DNA of 64,000 nt from Gemmatimonadota bacterium (GCA_003222155.1 QHUU01000057.1:1-64000); one strand, 5' to 3'; shown: positions 8,194 through 18,860, counted from the stretch's first letter. A program made the numbers and translations. Notes: a model not told the origin generated them from the letters alone.

Positions 8194-9462
8194 TCAAGAT
8201 AAGCAGGAGGCGTCGCGGAGAGGCGTCGCGGGAGGGCGTAGGGAGAAGATGACGCAGCCCGCCAACAAGAGCAGCATCGTCCAGACGATGACGCCGTAGC
8301 CGTCGATCCCGTACTGAACCGTTCGACCGACCAAGTCACGTCCGGTCCCGCCGCTCACGACGATCATCGCGAACAGCACGTATACGAACGCGCGTAGCCG
8401 CTGCGGCAACTCCGCCACCCGGATCGAGAGGAACGCATAGAACGTGAAGAGCAACGTCACGAGATGCGCCTTCCAGGTGATGCCCGACAACAGGTGGCCC
8501 GCGAGAAGCACGCTCGCCAGCTCGAAGGCGCTGACCGGAGCGTCCCGCAAGCGCAGGACGATGAGGTTCGCAAGGAATGCGAGCAACACGAGGGCCGCCG
8601 CGGCCCGGTAGATCGCCGCGGCGGTCTGCTCCGAGACGGGTACGAGCGGTCCGTAGCCGGGGTTGGGCTGGTCGGAGGGGGGAAGCGTGAGACGATACAC
8701 CAGCCCGCCGAGGTTCTGGTTCGTGCGGCCGGTGATGACGCGCCCGCGCTCGAACTGACTCAGGACCTTCGTGTGGTATTCCGCCAGGTCCGTGAGTCCG
8801 GTGCGGGCGCCGCGGAACGCGAGCGGCAGCACGAGCGCCGCGGCCACCGCGGGCAGTACGGCGAGCGCGGCGCGGCGACGCCCCCGCACCACCAGCCACA
8901 CGACGAACGTGGCGGGGACCAGCTTGATCGCGGCGGCCGCGACGAACGCAGCCGCGGCGCGCCCGTCTCTGCCGTCCAGGTACGCCCGGATGCCAAGCAA
9001 GCAGAGGACCAGGATGATCTCATTGACAGAGATGAGGTTCAGGTTGTTGAGGAAGAACTGGAGCGAGAGAACCACCGCGACCACGAGCGGCCACGTAGCG
9101 CGGTTTCTGTCGGGATGCAGCGTGTCGAAAATGCTCTTGGTGAGCACGACGGCGACGGGGATGAGCAGTCCGTTGAGGATGCACAGAAGTACTGCCGATA
9201 CCTTGAGCGGCAGCAGCGCGAGCAGCTGGAACACCATCCCCGCGAACGGCGGATACGCGGGGCCGCGGACGCCGGGGGGGAGGTCGAACAGCGGTTGACC
9301 CGTGAGAAAATACTGGCCCTCGAGCCAGAAGGCGCCGACGTCGCTGTGGGTGACCGTCTCGCGCGACCCGCGAATCACCGACCACGGCACGAGGACGAGG
9401 AGGTAGGCGAGCGTCAACAGCGCGCGCCGCCGGGTCCAGAAGTCCCGCCGCAGGATCGGCAT
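8194..9462 (-). CDS. GT87-like (DUF2029) polyprenol-phosphate glycosyltransferase
   Basis: This 422-residue membrane protein has about 11 helices. The first periplasmic loop (AFWLEGQYFLTGQPLFD) leads to YPPFAGMVFQLLALLP, and a mid-protein AAAIKLVPATFVVWLVV helix is typical of DUF2029/GT87 glycosyltransferases. Those use polyprenyl-phosphate sugars such as mannose in the periplasm. The gene heads an operon with nrnA, a PIG-V-like enzyme and a peptidase. The C-terminal residues are encoded by a 13-bp tandem repeat at about 8206-8231. ATG 9460-9462 is preceded by a promoter-like TATCTT only 7 nt away and no Shine-Dalgarno. Confidence 0.8.
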   Translation of the reverse strand: MPILRRDFWTRRRALLTLAYLLVLVPWSVIRGSRETVTHSDVGAFWLEGQYFLTGQPLFDLPPGVRGPAYPPFAGMVFQLLALLPLKVSAVLLCILNGLLIPVAVVLTKSIFDTLHPDRNRATWPLVVAVVLSLQFFLNNLNLISVNEIILVLCLLGIRAYLDGRDGRAAAAFVAAAAIKLVPATFVVWLVVRGRRRAALAVLPAVAAALVLPLAFRGARTGLTDLAEYHTKVLSQFERGRVITGRTNQNLGGLVYRLTLPPSDQPNPGYGPLVPVSEQTAAAIYRAAAALVLLAFLANLIVLRLRDAPVSAFELASVLLAGHLLSGITWKAHLVTLLFTFYAFLSIRVAELPQRLRAFVYVLFAMIVVSGGTGRDLVGRTVQYGIDGYGVIVWTMLLLLAGCVIFSLRPPATPLRDASCLS

Positions 9463-9469
9463 GGCACTC

Positions 9470-9499
9470 AAGATAAAAGACGTCACGCGGAGGCGTCGA
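9470..9499 (-). promoter_or_regulatory. Predicted leaderless promoter of the GT87-nrnA operon
   Basis: TCGACG (9494-9499), an 18-bp spacer and TATCTT (9470-9475) lie on the minus strand. Only GAGTGCC separates the -10 box from ATG 9460-9462. The -35 match is partial (4 of 6 with TTGACA). The same TTATCTTGA-x-TGCC-ATG context recurs before nrnA. Confidence 0.42.
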
Positions 9500-9501
9500 G
9501 C

Positions 9502-9525
9502 AAACGGCGTCACGCGACGGCGTTT
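9502..9525. terminator. Possible hairpin terminator between lipoprotein and GT87 genes
   Basis: A 10-bp stem with one mismatch and a 4-nt loop (9502-9511 with 9516-9525) sits just past the lipoprotein stop. It is flanked by short T runs on one side and A runs on the other. It could end transcription of the minus-strand lipoprotein gene before the GT87 promoter at 9470-9499. The U-tract is short, so efficiency is uncertain. Confidence 0.35.
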
Positions 9526-9535
9526 TAATGCCGCG

Positions 9536-10033
9536 CTACGGCGCGGACCTCGCCCCGATGAACGAGAGGAAGTGCGGGCTCGTCAAGGTCACAGCCAGGC
9601 GCCCGCTCACCGAGAGCGTGTTCTGCTGCAGCAGAAACCTGCCGAGCACTTCCACCGGAACGGCGACGCCGGAGACCCTTACGTTACCGGTCACATGGAT
9701 CGAGTCGGGGAGGGGATGCGTGTACGTGCCCAGGATGCTTTCCGGCGCCTGACCCTGAGCCACGAGGACCGCGATGAACGAATCCACACCCCCTGCACGG
9801 GTCAAGGTGACGTGGCCCGACTCGGCCGGCGGGGTGAAAGCGGGGAGCGTGTCCAGACAGTACGACACCAGGTGGTACAAACCGTACAGCGAGTCGCCTT
9901 GCGACGCCCCGCCGCTGTACGACGGACAGAGGGTCGGCTGGTGCGGGGCGGTGCTGCCCTTGCAAGCCACCGCGATGGCCACCCCTAGGGCCCCGAACAG
10001 CCAGGTTATGCGCACCGGCGCGCGCCGCATCAT
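9536..10033 (-). CDS. Putative lipoprotein
   Basis: This 165-residue protein starts with tandem ATGs at 10028-10033. A signal sequence ends in a lipobox-like AVAC with Cys24, followed by a Ser/Thr/Pro-rich start of the mature chain. The segment DSLYGLYHLVSYCLDTLPA recalls the lipocalin-like beta-sandwich lipoproteins common in Gemmatimonadota, with alternating beta strands to the end. No enzymatic motif is visible. It is monocistronic, with a promoter whose -10-like box lies only 6 nt before the ATG and a hairpin after the stop. Confidence 0.65.
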   Translation of the reverse strand: MMRRAPVRITWLFGALGVAIAVACKGSTAPHQPTLCPSYSGGASQGDSLYGLYHLVSYCLDTLPAFTPPAESGHVTLTRAGGVDSFIAVLVAQGQAPESILGTYTHPLPDSIHVTGNVRVSGVAVPVEVLGRFLLQQNTLSVSGRLAVTLTSPHFLSFIGARSAP

Positions 10034-10039
10034 GCGCGC

Positions 10040-10068
10040 AAGCTACCGGGCGCCAGAAAGGGAGTCTA
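10040..10068 (-). promoter_or_regulatory. Predicted leaderless promoter of the lipoprotein gene
   Basis: On the minus strand TAGACT (10063-10068), a 17-bp spacer and TAGCTT (10040-10045) form a sigma-70-like pair. The -10 box ends 6 nt before the first ATG (10031-10033), so transcription should begin at or next to the start codon. No Shine-Dalgarno is present. Confidence 0.5.
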
Positions 10069-10173
10069 GACCCGCAGAGCGCTGTGCCTCCGCCCGCAGC
10101 GGAAATAGATCACGAGGCCGATCACCAGCCATACGGCCAAGCGGACCCAGGTATCAGCGGGCAGCGTGAGTCC
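10066..10173 (-). pseudogene. C-terminal remnant of a second APC-family permease
   Basis: The minus strand reads, just before a stop, a 35-residue peptide with LPADTWVRLAVWLVIG and IYFRCGRRHSALR. This matches the end of cationic amino-acid transporters and is collinear with the intact neighbour's tail (LPWTTWRRLIIWFVAGMVIY). Upstream in this frame the sequence loses transporter character and has no start, so only the last helix survives. I interpret it as the relic of a tandem permease copy, deleted down to its tail. It sits between the intact permease and the lipoprotein gene. Confidence 0.6.
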
Positions 10174-10208
10174 AGAGGCCGACCCACTTGAAGCGCGCCC
10201 GCATCGCG

Positions 10209-11639
10209 TCAGGTCTTCCTGGCCAGTTTGGAGAAGCGCACACCATACACGAAATAGATGACCATGCCGGCCACGAACCAGATGATGAGCCGCCGCCAGG
10301 TGGTCCAGGGCAGCGAGATCATGAGGTACGCCGCGGACAACGCACCGAGTGGCGCGACGACGAAGACGGCCGGCGTCTTGAAGGCCCGCGGCAAGGTGGG
10401 CTCGCGCACGCGCAGCACCATCACCCCGATCGCCACGATCACGAACGCGAGCAGCGTGCCGATCGACACGAGGTTGCCGGCTTCCCGAACCGTCAGGAGG
10501 GATGCCACGATGGCGACCACGACACCGGTGACGATCGACGTGAGGTACGGCGTCTGGAACTTCGGGTGGACCTTGTTGATGAACTGCGGCAGCAGTCCGT
10601 CGCGCGCCATCGAGTAGAACACGCGTGATTGACCGAGCAACATCACCAGGATCACGGACGAGAGTCCGGCAATGGCGCCGAGCTTGATCAGCGAGGACAT
10701 CCACCCCAGGCCGGCGCGATCCGCCGCGACGGCGATCGGGTCCGGCACGTTCAAGTCCTTGTACGACATGACGCCCGTCGCGATGCCCGACACCAGGATG
10801 TAGAGCACGGTGCAGATGAGCAGCGACCCGATGATCCCGATGGGCATGTCTTTCTGGGGGTTCTTCGCTTCCTGGGCGGCGGTGCTGACGGCATCGAACC
10901 CGATGTAGGCGAAGAACACCAGACCGGCGCCCGCCATGACCCCGGTCCAACCGAACTCGCCGCGATTCCCCGCGTTCGGCGGGATGAAGGGATGCCAATT
11001 GGCCGGGTTCACCGCGTGCGCCGCCGCGCCGATGAACAGGAGGACGACGGCCACCTTGATGAATACGATGACGTTGTTGACGTTGGCCGACTCCTTGATC
11101 CCGATCACGAGCAGCGTCGTCACCAGCGCGATGATGATGATGGCGGGGAGGTTGAACACGGCCGGCTCGGTGCACTGCGGGGCGACCACGCCTCGCGCGG
11201 CGGCGAGGGAGCACGGAACATTGATGCCGACGTCCTTCAGAAAGCTGACGACGTAGCCCGACCACCCGATCGCGACCGTGACCGCCCCGAGTGCGTACTC
11301 GAGGACCAGATCCCACCCGATGATCCACGCGAAGATCTCGCCGAGCGTGGCGTAGCCGTAGGTGTACGCGCTGCCGGCCATGGGGACGAGCGACGCGAAC
11401 TCCGAGTAGCACAGCGCGGCGAAGATCGATGCCACGCCCGCCAGCACGAACGACAGCACGACCGCGGGGCCGGCGTTCTGGGCCGCCACCGTTCCCGTCA
11501 GCACGAAAATCCCTGTGCCGATGATCGCGCCGATCCCGAGCATCGTCAGGTTGAGCGCGCCGAGCGCGCGCTTCAGGCTGTGATCGGTGAGGGCCTCGGT
11601 CTGCAGATCGGTGACGCTCTTGCGTCGCAGCAGATTCAT
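10209..11639 (-). CDS. APC-superfamily amino-acid permease (cationic amino-acid transporter type)
   Basis: This 476-residue transporter has about 12 helices. The first helix contains GIGAIIGTGIFVLTG, the unwound substrate-binding segment of the APC fold. The conserved GWDLVLEYALGAVTVAIGWS region and the C-terminal TWRRLIIWFV helix place it in the CAT/YfnA group of broad amino-acid exchangers or importers in the inner membrane. GAGG about 9 nt before ATG 11637-11639 supports the start. It is probably monocistronic; the paralogue remnant lies immediately downstream. Confidence 0.88.
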   Translation of the reverse strand: MNLLRRKSVTDLQTEALTDHSLKRALGALNLTMLGIGAIIGTGIFVLTGTVAAQNAGPAVVLSFVLAGVASIFAALCYSEFASLVPMAGSAYTYGYATLGEIFAWIIGWDLVLEYALGAVTVAIGWSGYVVSFLKDVGINVPCSLAAARGVVAPQCTEPAVFNLPAIIIIALVTTLLVIGIKESANVNNVIVFIKVAVVLLFIGAAAHAVNPANWHPFIPPNAGNRGEFGWTGVMAGAGLVFFAYIGFDAVSTAAQEAKNPQKDMPIGIIGSLLICTVLYILVSGIATGVMSYKDLNVPDPIAVAADRAGLGWMSSLIKLGAIAGLSSVILVMLLGQSRVFYSMARDGLLPQFINKVHPKFQTPYLTSIVTGVVVAIVASLLTVREAGNLVSIGTLLAFVIVAIGVMVLRVREPTLPRAFKTPAVFVVAPLGALSAAYLMISLPWTTWRRLIIWFVAGMVIYFVYGVRFSKLARKT

Positions 11640-11722
11640 GCGGTCCTCGGCTGGGTTGGAGCGATCATCGAAGCAACGGCGGGACGGCGGCTAGAGTAGG
11701 CCCGGCCGGCGGCCCTGTCAAG

Positions 11723-14317
11723 TCAATAGGCGAGCTGGAGGCGCAGCGTCCACGAGCGCGGCACCGGCAGTGCGCCGTCGTCGGCGATCATGCGCGGGTG
11801 TCCGGGCACGATGGTGCCGTAGCTCCCCGACTCCGGATCGCCGCCCGAGTACCCGGTCCAGGTCGCGAGATTGCGACCGGCAAGAGTGATCGTGGCCGCG
11901 CGGGCGCGCAGCGCCGCCGCCAGCTTGGGCGGCGTGGAGAACGACAGGGAAATCTCGCGCAGTTTGAGATAGTCGGCGTCTTCGAAGTAGTCGGTCGTGG
12001 GGTAAAGGACGGCGGCGCGCGCCTGCTCGGCCAGCGGCGTCCGGGGATCGACTGCCGCCTGGCAGGTCCCGACGCGGCAGCGGTTGAAGGCCGCCTGGTT
12101 GAAGAGCCGCTGCCCCGCTCGGTAATCAAGCGTCAGCGACGCCCGGAACGCGCGGCCCAGGCTCCACTCGGAGGTGAGCATGGCCCCCTGGGTCGGATAC
12201 GGCGTGCCCGCCCACACCGGTTGGGGTCCGACCACTACTTCGGACGGCGCGAGGATGCCGTCCCCGTTCGCATCGGCGAAGCTGTGTATGGAGTACGCCC
12301 AGTATCCGCCGACCGGATACCCGAGCACCGCGCGTTCCGGCCCGAAGAGGATTGGCGACTGGTCGAGCTTGACCAACCGGTTCTGGTTCCCCCACAGCGA
12401 GAGCGTGACGTCCCAGGCAGCGCGGGGAGCGGTCAGCACCTTTCCCGTGATAGTGGCTTCGATCCCCCGATTGCGAATGGTGCCGGGGTTGTAGTCAATC
12501 AAGGGGTAACCCGACGGCGGGGGCAGCGTCACGCGAGAGACGTGCGAGCGCATCGTGTAATAGGTCATCCGGGCGCCCACGCGGCCTCCCAACAGCGCCG
12601 CGTCCGCCCCGAGCTCGGTCGACGTCGTGCGGTCGGGATCGATGTGCGGAATCGGCGTCCCGATCGGCACGAACACCTCGGGTTGCCCTTCGAACGGCCG
12701 CGGCCCAGCCGACCCCCACGCGGCGCGGAAGGCGAGGCGACTCAGGGGCGCCGAGTCGGTCGCCGTGTGGGCGACCCACGTCACGGTGAAGCTGGGGTAC
12801 GTCGCGCTGCGCTCCAGCTCCTTGAACCGATCGTGACGCACCGCGGCGCCGAGGGCGAGCCTGCGGCCGAGCTCGAGCCGCTCGTCGACGTAATAGCCAA
12901 ACGAATTCCCCCAACGCCACTGGCTGGCGATCGAATAGGGGCCGCCGCCGAACCCGGCTCCGAAATCGCTCCGCGCAGACCAATCCTGCCTCAGACTGTC
13001 GCGCAGCTGTTGCACGCCAAAGGCGGTGGTCGACACCACCGCGCCGAAGAGGGCGCGAGTCGCGGAAGCCGCCAACTCCAGGGTACGGTGCCGTTGCGCG
13101 AGTGTTCCCCGCGCCAGTGATCCGTATGGGCTGGGGTCGGTGGCGACGTAGGGGGAGAGGGCGGAGTCGCTCTGGCCGAGTGCGTCCCACCCGGCGAGCC
13201 CGCGGAGCGCGACCCACGACAGCGGGCTCCAGCGCGCCTCGACCAGCGTCGACCACCGAGTCACCGCCTGGGTGCTCCGCAGTCGGAACATCCGGCTCCA
13301 ATCGAAGCCGGCGCTGTCACTTGGCCCCCACGTGCCGACCTGCGCAGGCAGGTCGGGCGGCAGGCGCAGGTCGCTCGACATGCGGACCGCGTTGAGCGTG
13401 AGCTCGAGGGTGGACCACGGGCGCAAACGCCCGCTCATCCTGCCGCTCAAGCGACGGTAGTAATTGGGGTCCGGCGAGGTCACGCCTGACGAATACGGCC
13501 CGGCATCCCCCGCGAACGTGCCGGCCACGCGATAGTCACCCCACGCCGATCCACCCGACACGCTCAGCCCGTATTGTCGTCGCAGGGCGCTCCGGAAGGG
13601 CGTGCGTTGCTCGAGCGGATTGAACTGCTGCACGAAGTCCTGGCGGCACGATCCCTGTGTTTCCTGCCAGAGCGTGCACCCGCCGTGCTGAAATCGGGGG
13701 TCGGGATTGTCCATGTCGACGCCGCCGAAATTGGCCGGCCAGTGTGCCGCTTCCGAGCCCACGCCGCCCTGGATGTAGCCCTCCCAGCGCGCGGGGCCTG
13801 GACCACCGCGCTTCGTGTGGATCAAGAGCACGCCCGCGTCGGCGCCCGGGCCGTACATCGCCGCGGCCGCCGGGCCCGGGAGGACCTCTATCGACTCGAC
13901 ATCGTCCGGGTTCAAGTCGTCCAGCCGTAGGGGGCCGGGAGGGGTGGGCGGCACATAGCCGTAGCCGAACACAAAACCATTCGGCGGGGGGTCGGGGGAG
14001 AACGCATCCTCCGCCGCCTCGATCCGCATGCCGTCCACCAGCACGAGCGGCGCTCGGTCCGCCACAAGGCTCAGCACGCCCCGTAGGCGAATCCGGGACC
14101 CCATGCCGTTCACACCGGACGCCGGGACGACGAGGAGGCCGGGGACCCTGCTGATCAGCGCGTCGGTCAGGTTGCGGGCGCCAGGCTCCGGCACGACCGT
14201 CGCGGCGTCGATGGTGGACTGCGCTTTGGTGCTGTCCGGCGGGCCTTGGCCAGACAGCGACCGGCCCAGGAGGCTGACGATCAGCGCGACATTCGCCCGA
14301 CGGCAAGAAGGGCTCAT
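11723..14317 (-). CDS. SusC/RagA-like TonB-dependent outer-membrane receptor
   Basis: The product has 864 residues from ATG 14315-14317 and begins with a signal peptide (NVALIVSLLGRSLSG). A plug domain follows: NLTDALISRVPGLLV, SRIRLRG, LVLVDGMRI, DDVESIEVLPGPAAAAMYG, and DAGVLLIHTKRG. That is the SusC/RagA version of the TonB plug. The rest forms a large barrel with an EF-hand-like ADANGDGILAPSE loop typical of the family. No SusD partner is adjacent, and no carboxypeptidase-like N-terminal domain is present. The substrate is unknown; glycan or peptide uptake is the usual role of relatives. Confidence 0.88.
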   Translation of the reverse strand: MSPSCRRANVALIVSLLGRSLSGQGPPDSTKAQSTIDAATVVPEPGARNLTDALISRVPGLLVVPASGVNGMGSRIRLRGVLSLVADRAPLVLVDGMRIEAAEDAFSPDPPPNGFVFGYGYVPPTPPGPLRLDDLNPDDVESIEVLPGPAAAAMYGPGADAGVLLIHTKRGGPGPARWEGYIQGGVGSEAAHWPANFGGVDMDNPDPRFQHGGCTLWQETQGSCRQDFVQQFNPLEQRTPFRSALRRQYGLSVSGGSAWGDYRVAGTFAGDAGPYSSGVTSPDPNYYRRLSGRMSGRLRPWSTLELTLNAVRMSSDLRLPPDLPAQVGTWGPSDSAGFDWSRMFRLRSTQAVTRWSTLVEARWSPLSWVALRGLAGWDALGQSDSALSPYVATDPSPYGSLARGTLAQRHRTLELAASATRALFGAVVSTTAFGVQQLRDSLRQDWSARSDFGAGFGGGPYSIASQWRWGNSFGYYVDERLELGRRLALGAAVRHDRFKELERSATYPSFTVTWVAHTATDSAPLSRLAFRAAWGSAGPRPFEGQPEVFVPIGTPIPHIDPDRTTSTELGADAALLGGRVGARMTYYTMRSHVSRVTLPPPSGYPLIDYNPGTIRNRGIEATITGKVLTAPRAAWDVTLSLWGNQNRLVKLDQSPILFGPERAVLGYPVGGYWAYSIHSFADANGDGILAPSEVVVGPQPVWAGTPYPTQGAMLTSEWSLGRAFRASLTLDYRAGQRLFNQAAFNRCRVGTCQAAVDPRTPLAEQARAAVLYPTTDYFEDADYLKLREISLSFSTPPKLAAALRARAATITLAGRNLATWTGYSGGDPESGSYGTIVPGHPRMIADDGALPVPRSWTLRLQLAY

Positions 14318-14409
14318 GGCACGTAAACGCGGCCGCAAGGCGCACGCCGTGCGGCACGCGTGCTCACCCCGGACCCGGGTGAGGCGTTAACGCAACGACA
14401 CCCTGAGTT

Positions 14410-16207
<1,798 letters not shown>

Positions 16208-16211
<4 letters not shown>

Positions 16212-17269
16212 GGCAGCGTCTCGAGAGTGATCAGGTCGAGCACCGGGTTGCCGAGAAAGCGGGTGCGGCCGGTGCGCACGCGCGCCGTGACTTGAATGGT
16301 GGCGAGCGGCGACAGGCTCTCGAGCTGGGGGCGCTTCGCGTCGGGCACGATCACGTACACGAACCCGTGCTCCGGGAGAGGGCCGCGGGCGAGGAAGTAC
16401 CGCGCTCCGTTGGGAATCTCGGGGCGCAGCTCGTCCGCCTGCTGCTCGGCGATGTACTGGAGCGTCCAGCGGAGCACCTGGCCCGCGTAGCGCTGCGGGT
16501 CGGTGCGGAGCTCGGCCGCCGTGATCCCCATCAGGACGCCGGGTGGCGCGATCTCCAAGTCGGCGCTCTTCACCCACCCCTCGAGCTCGACGCGCGTCCA
16601 GTCACCCGAGCGCCCCAGCACGCGCAGGGGCGCCGACGGCGCCAGCGTTCCCGCCGGCGCGCCCTCGGGCGCGCGGTACAGGATCGTACGGCGCGCGGAC
16701 TCGACACGGGATGGATCGACGGGGGCGGAGGGGCTGGGGTTGCTATCGGGTGGACCGACCCCGGGGGTTCCGGGAGCCCCGGGGCGTGGCCCCGGGGTCG
16801 GTCCACCCGAGCCGGTATCCGAGCTCGCAACTTGCGCGAGGGTCTCCACAGCCGACCTCTCCACCCAACCGGCGCGCGTCACGTGAACCCAGCTGCCCGC
16901 CGTCCCTTCCGCGACTTTGGTGAGCAGGAATCCTTGCGGCAGCCTGGCGATCAGGGCCCCGGCCGGCGCGGAGCGCAGGTTCTCCTCGGGAGCGCGCGTG
17001 ACGGCGAGGTTGTACCCGGCGCGCGGCGTCGCCCCCACCGAGGTCGCGAAGATCCAGCCTTCCAGCGTCACGCCCTGCCACGCATCCTGCGACTCACCGC
17101 CCACGACGATCGCGCCCCGCGCCACGCGCGCCAGGCGCTTGCCGCCCGGCTCCTGGAAGAACCAGGCCCCGTCGGTGGTGACGCGGTAACGCGCTTGAGC
17201 GGCGAGCGACGGGCTGAGCAGGAGCGACCAGACAACTGGAAGGGCGCGGAGGGCCCGGCTAGATTGCAT
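16208..17269 (-). CDS. Secreted protein with bacterial SH3-like domains
   Basis: The product is 353 residues from ATG 17267-17269, which has a strong GGAGGGG Shine-Dalgarno. A signal peptide ends at SLAAQA. Two or three SH3b-type beta-barrels can be traced (about residues 28-75, 80-135 and 190-245), each ending in a GW-x-x pattern such as GWIFATSV, GWVERSA and GWVKSADLE. SH3b domains of exported proteins often bind cell wall or peptides. The C-terminal 90 residues are a separate unrecognised beta domain. A Pro/Gly linker near residues 155-175 is encoded by a perfect 21-bp inverted repeat. Confidence 0.7.
16746..16810. repeat. Perfect 21-bp inverted repeat inside the SH3-protein gene
   Basis: Arms at 16746-16766 and 16790-16810 are exact reverse complements around a 23-nt loop, about 76% or more G+C. 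The element encodes the Pro/Gly-rich linker between SH3-like domains. It would fold into a very stable hairpin in DNA or mRNA. Confidence 0.85.
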
Positions 17270-17279
17270 CCCCTCCAAT

Positions 17280-18860
17280 ATGGCAAAGAGGCGTGGGCCG
17301 CGCACCCCGGTCGTCCTGATCGTGCTCGACGGCTGGGGCTTTCGTCCCGGCCGCGAGGGCAACGCCGTCGAGCTGGGTGACACCCCCACCTGGCATCGCC
17401 TCTGGAGCCGGGCACCGCGCACGCTGCTCAACGCGTCCGGCCTCGCCGTGGGGCTTCCCGACGGCCAGATCGGCAACAGCGAGGTGGGTCACCTGAACCT
17501 CGGCGCCGGTCGGGTGGTGCCCCAGGACATCGTGCGCATCTCGCAGGCGATCCAGTCGGGCGAGTTCTTCCGCCTGCCTCCGCTCGTGGAGCTGTGCGCC
17601 CGCGTCAAGCAGCGGGGCGGCACGCTGCACCTACTCGGGCTCATCGGCAGCGGCGGCGTCCACGCCCTCGACCAGCATCTCATCGCGGCCGTGACGCTCG
17701 GCCAGCGCCACCAGCTGCCGGTGGCGATCCACGCCTGGCTCGACGGTCGCGATACGGCACCGACGTCCGGCCTCGCGTTCATGGAACAGCTCTTGGAGGG
17801 GCTCGGGACTCGGGACTCGGGACTCGGGGGGACCCGAACCCCGAATCCCGAACCCCGAGCACCGGTCATTTCCACTGTCGTAGGTCGCTATTACGCCATG
17901 GACCGCGACAAGCGCTGGGAACGCACCAAGCTCGCCTACGACGCGATGGTGCACGGCGTGGGAGCGCCCGCCCCCGATGCCGTGAGCGCGATCCGGGCCG
18001 CCTACCAGGCGGGCGAGACGGACGAGTTCGTCAAACCGCGCGTGATCACCGGGACGCCGCGCATCCGCTCGGGCGACGGGGTGTTCTGCTTCAACTTCCG
18101 CGCCGACCGCATGCGCCAGATCGTGCGCGCACTGGCCGTGGACGGCTTCGACGGGTTCGATGCAGGGGTGCGGCCCAAGGTCGACCTCGTCACGATGACG
18201 CAGTACGACGAGACGTTCCCCTTTCCCATGGCCTTCGGGCCGATGGTGCTGTCCGAAATCGTGGCGCAGGTGTTATCGGAGCGCGGCAAGACTATGTTTC
18301 GCACCGCGGAGACCGAGAAGTACGCGCACGTCACCTATTTCTTCAACGGCGGCCTCGAGACGCCGTACCCCGGCGAGGAGCGGCTGCTCGTTCCTTCCCA
18401 GAAGGTCGCGACCTACGACCTGATGCCGGAAATGAGCGCGCCGGGCGTGACGGACGTGCTCTGCAAAGCAATCGAGGCCGGGCAACACGACTTCATTCTC
18501 TGCAACTACGCGAACGGAGACATGGTGGGCCACTCCGGGGTACTACGCGCGGCTGTCGCGGCCGTGGAAACGGTGGATCGCTGCCTCGAGCGCGTCGTCC
18601 AGAGTGCGGAACGGCGCGGAGCGACGCTCCTCGTGACCGCCGACCACGGCAACTGCGAGCTGATGATCGATCCCACCACGGGCGGCCCGCACACGGCGCA
18701 CACGACCAATCCCGTGCCCTTCATTATCGTGGGCGACGACGTGAGGGGGCCCCTGCGGCACGGCGCTGCCCTGTGCGACGTGGGCCCGACGGTGCTCCGC
18801 ATGCTCGATATCGAGCCGCCGCGTGAAATGACGGGGCGGGATCTGCGGGAGACGGATTAG
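17280..18860 (+). CDS. gpmI: 2,3-bisphosphoglycerate-independent phosphoglycerate mutase
   Basis: This 526-residue glycolytic enzyme interconverts 3- and 2-phosphoglycerate using two metal ions and a phosphoserine. Motifs: VLIVLDGWGFR (metal Asp), GNSEVGHLNLGAGRVV with the catalytic Ser, DGRDTAPTSG, RYYAMDRDKRW and the C-terminal TADHGNCELM. It is slightly longer than the usual 510-515 residues. The extra segment, about residues 174-194 (GLGTRDSGLGG...), is encoded by a heptamer hairpin element lying in frame. The ATG is only 10 nt from the divergent SH3-gene start. Confidence 0.95.
   Translation: MAKRRGPRTPVVLIVLDGWGFRPGREGNAVELGDTPTWHRLWSRAPRTLLNASGLAVGLPDGQIGNSEVGHLNLGAGRVVPQDIVRISQAIQSGEFFRLPPLVELCARVKQRGGTLHLLGLIGSGGVHALDQHLIAAVTLGQRHQLPVAIHAWLDGRDTAPTSGLAFMEQLLEGLGTRDSGLGGTRTPNPEPRAPVISTVVGRYYAMDRDKRWERTKLAYDAMVHGVGAPAPDAVSAIRAAYQAGETDEFVKPRVITGTPRIRSGDGVFCFNFRADRMRQIVRALAVDGFDGFDAGVRPKVDLVTMTQYDETFPFPMAFGPMVLSEIVAQVLSERGKTMFRTAETEKYAHVTYFFNGGLETPYPGEERLLVPSQKVATYDLMPEMSAPGVTDVLCKAIEAGQHDFILCNYANGDMVGHSGVLRAAVAAVETVDRCLERVVQSAERRGATLLVTADHGNCELMIDPTTGGPHTAHTTNPVPFIIVGDDVRGPLRHGAALCDVGPTVLRMLDIEPPREMTGRDLRETD
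17801..17860. repeat. Heptamer inverted-repeat element, in frame within gpmI
   Basis: Four copies of a TCGGGRY heptamer (17801-17828) face four complementary copies (17833-17860) across a 4-nt loop. The element is 60 bp and adds about 20 codons (Gly/Arg/Pro-rich) without breaking the frame. It lies in a surface-loop position between conserved gpmI motifs. Confidence 0.8.

Noticed and set aside
10174-11412. Frame continuing upstream of the permease remnant
   Set aside because: Sequence upstream of the 35-residue tail is antiphase shadow of the intact permease and lacks transporter character.
14361-14382. Hairpin downstream of guaB as a terminator
   Set aside because: A CTCACCC/GGGTGAG stem exists but has no U-run and the spacing is ambiguous, so it was not listed.
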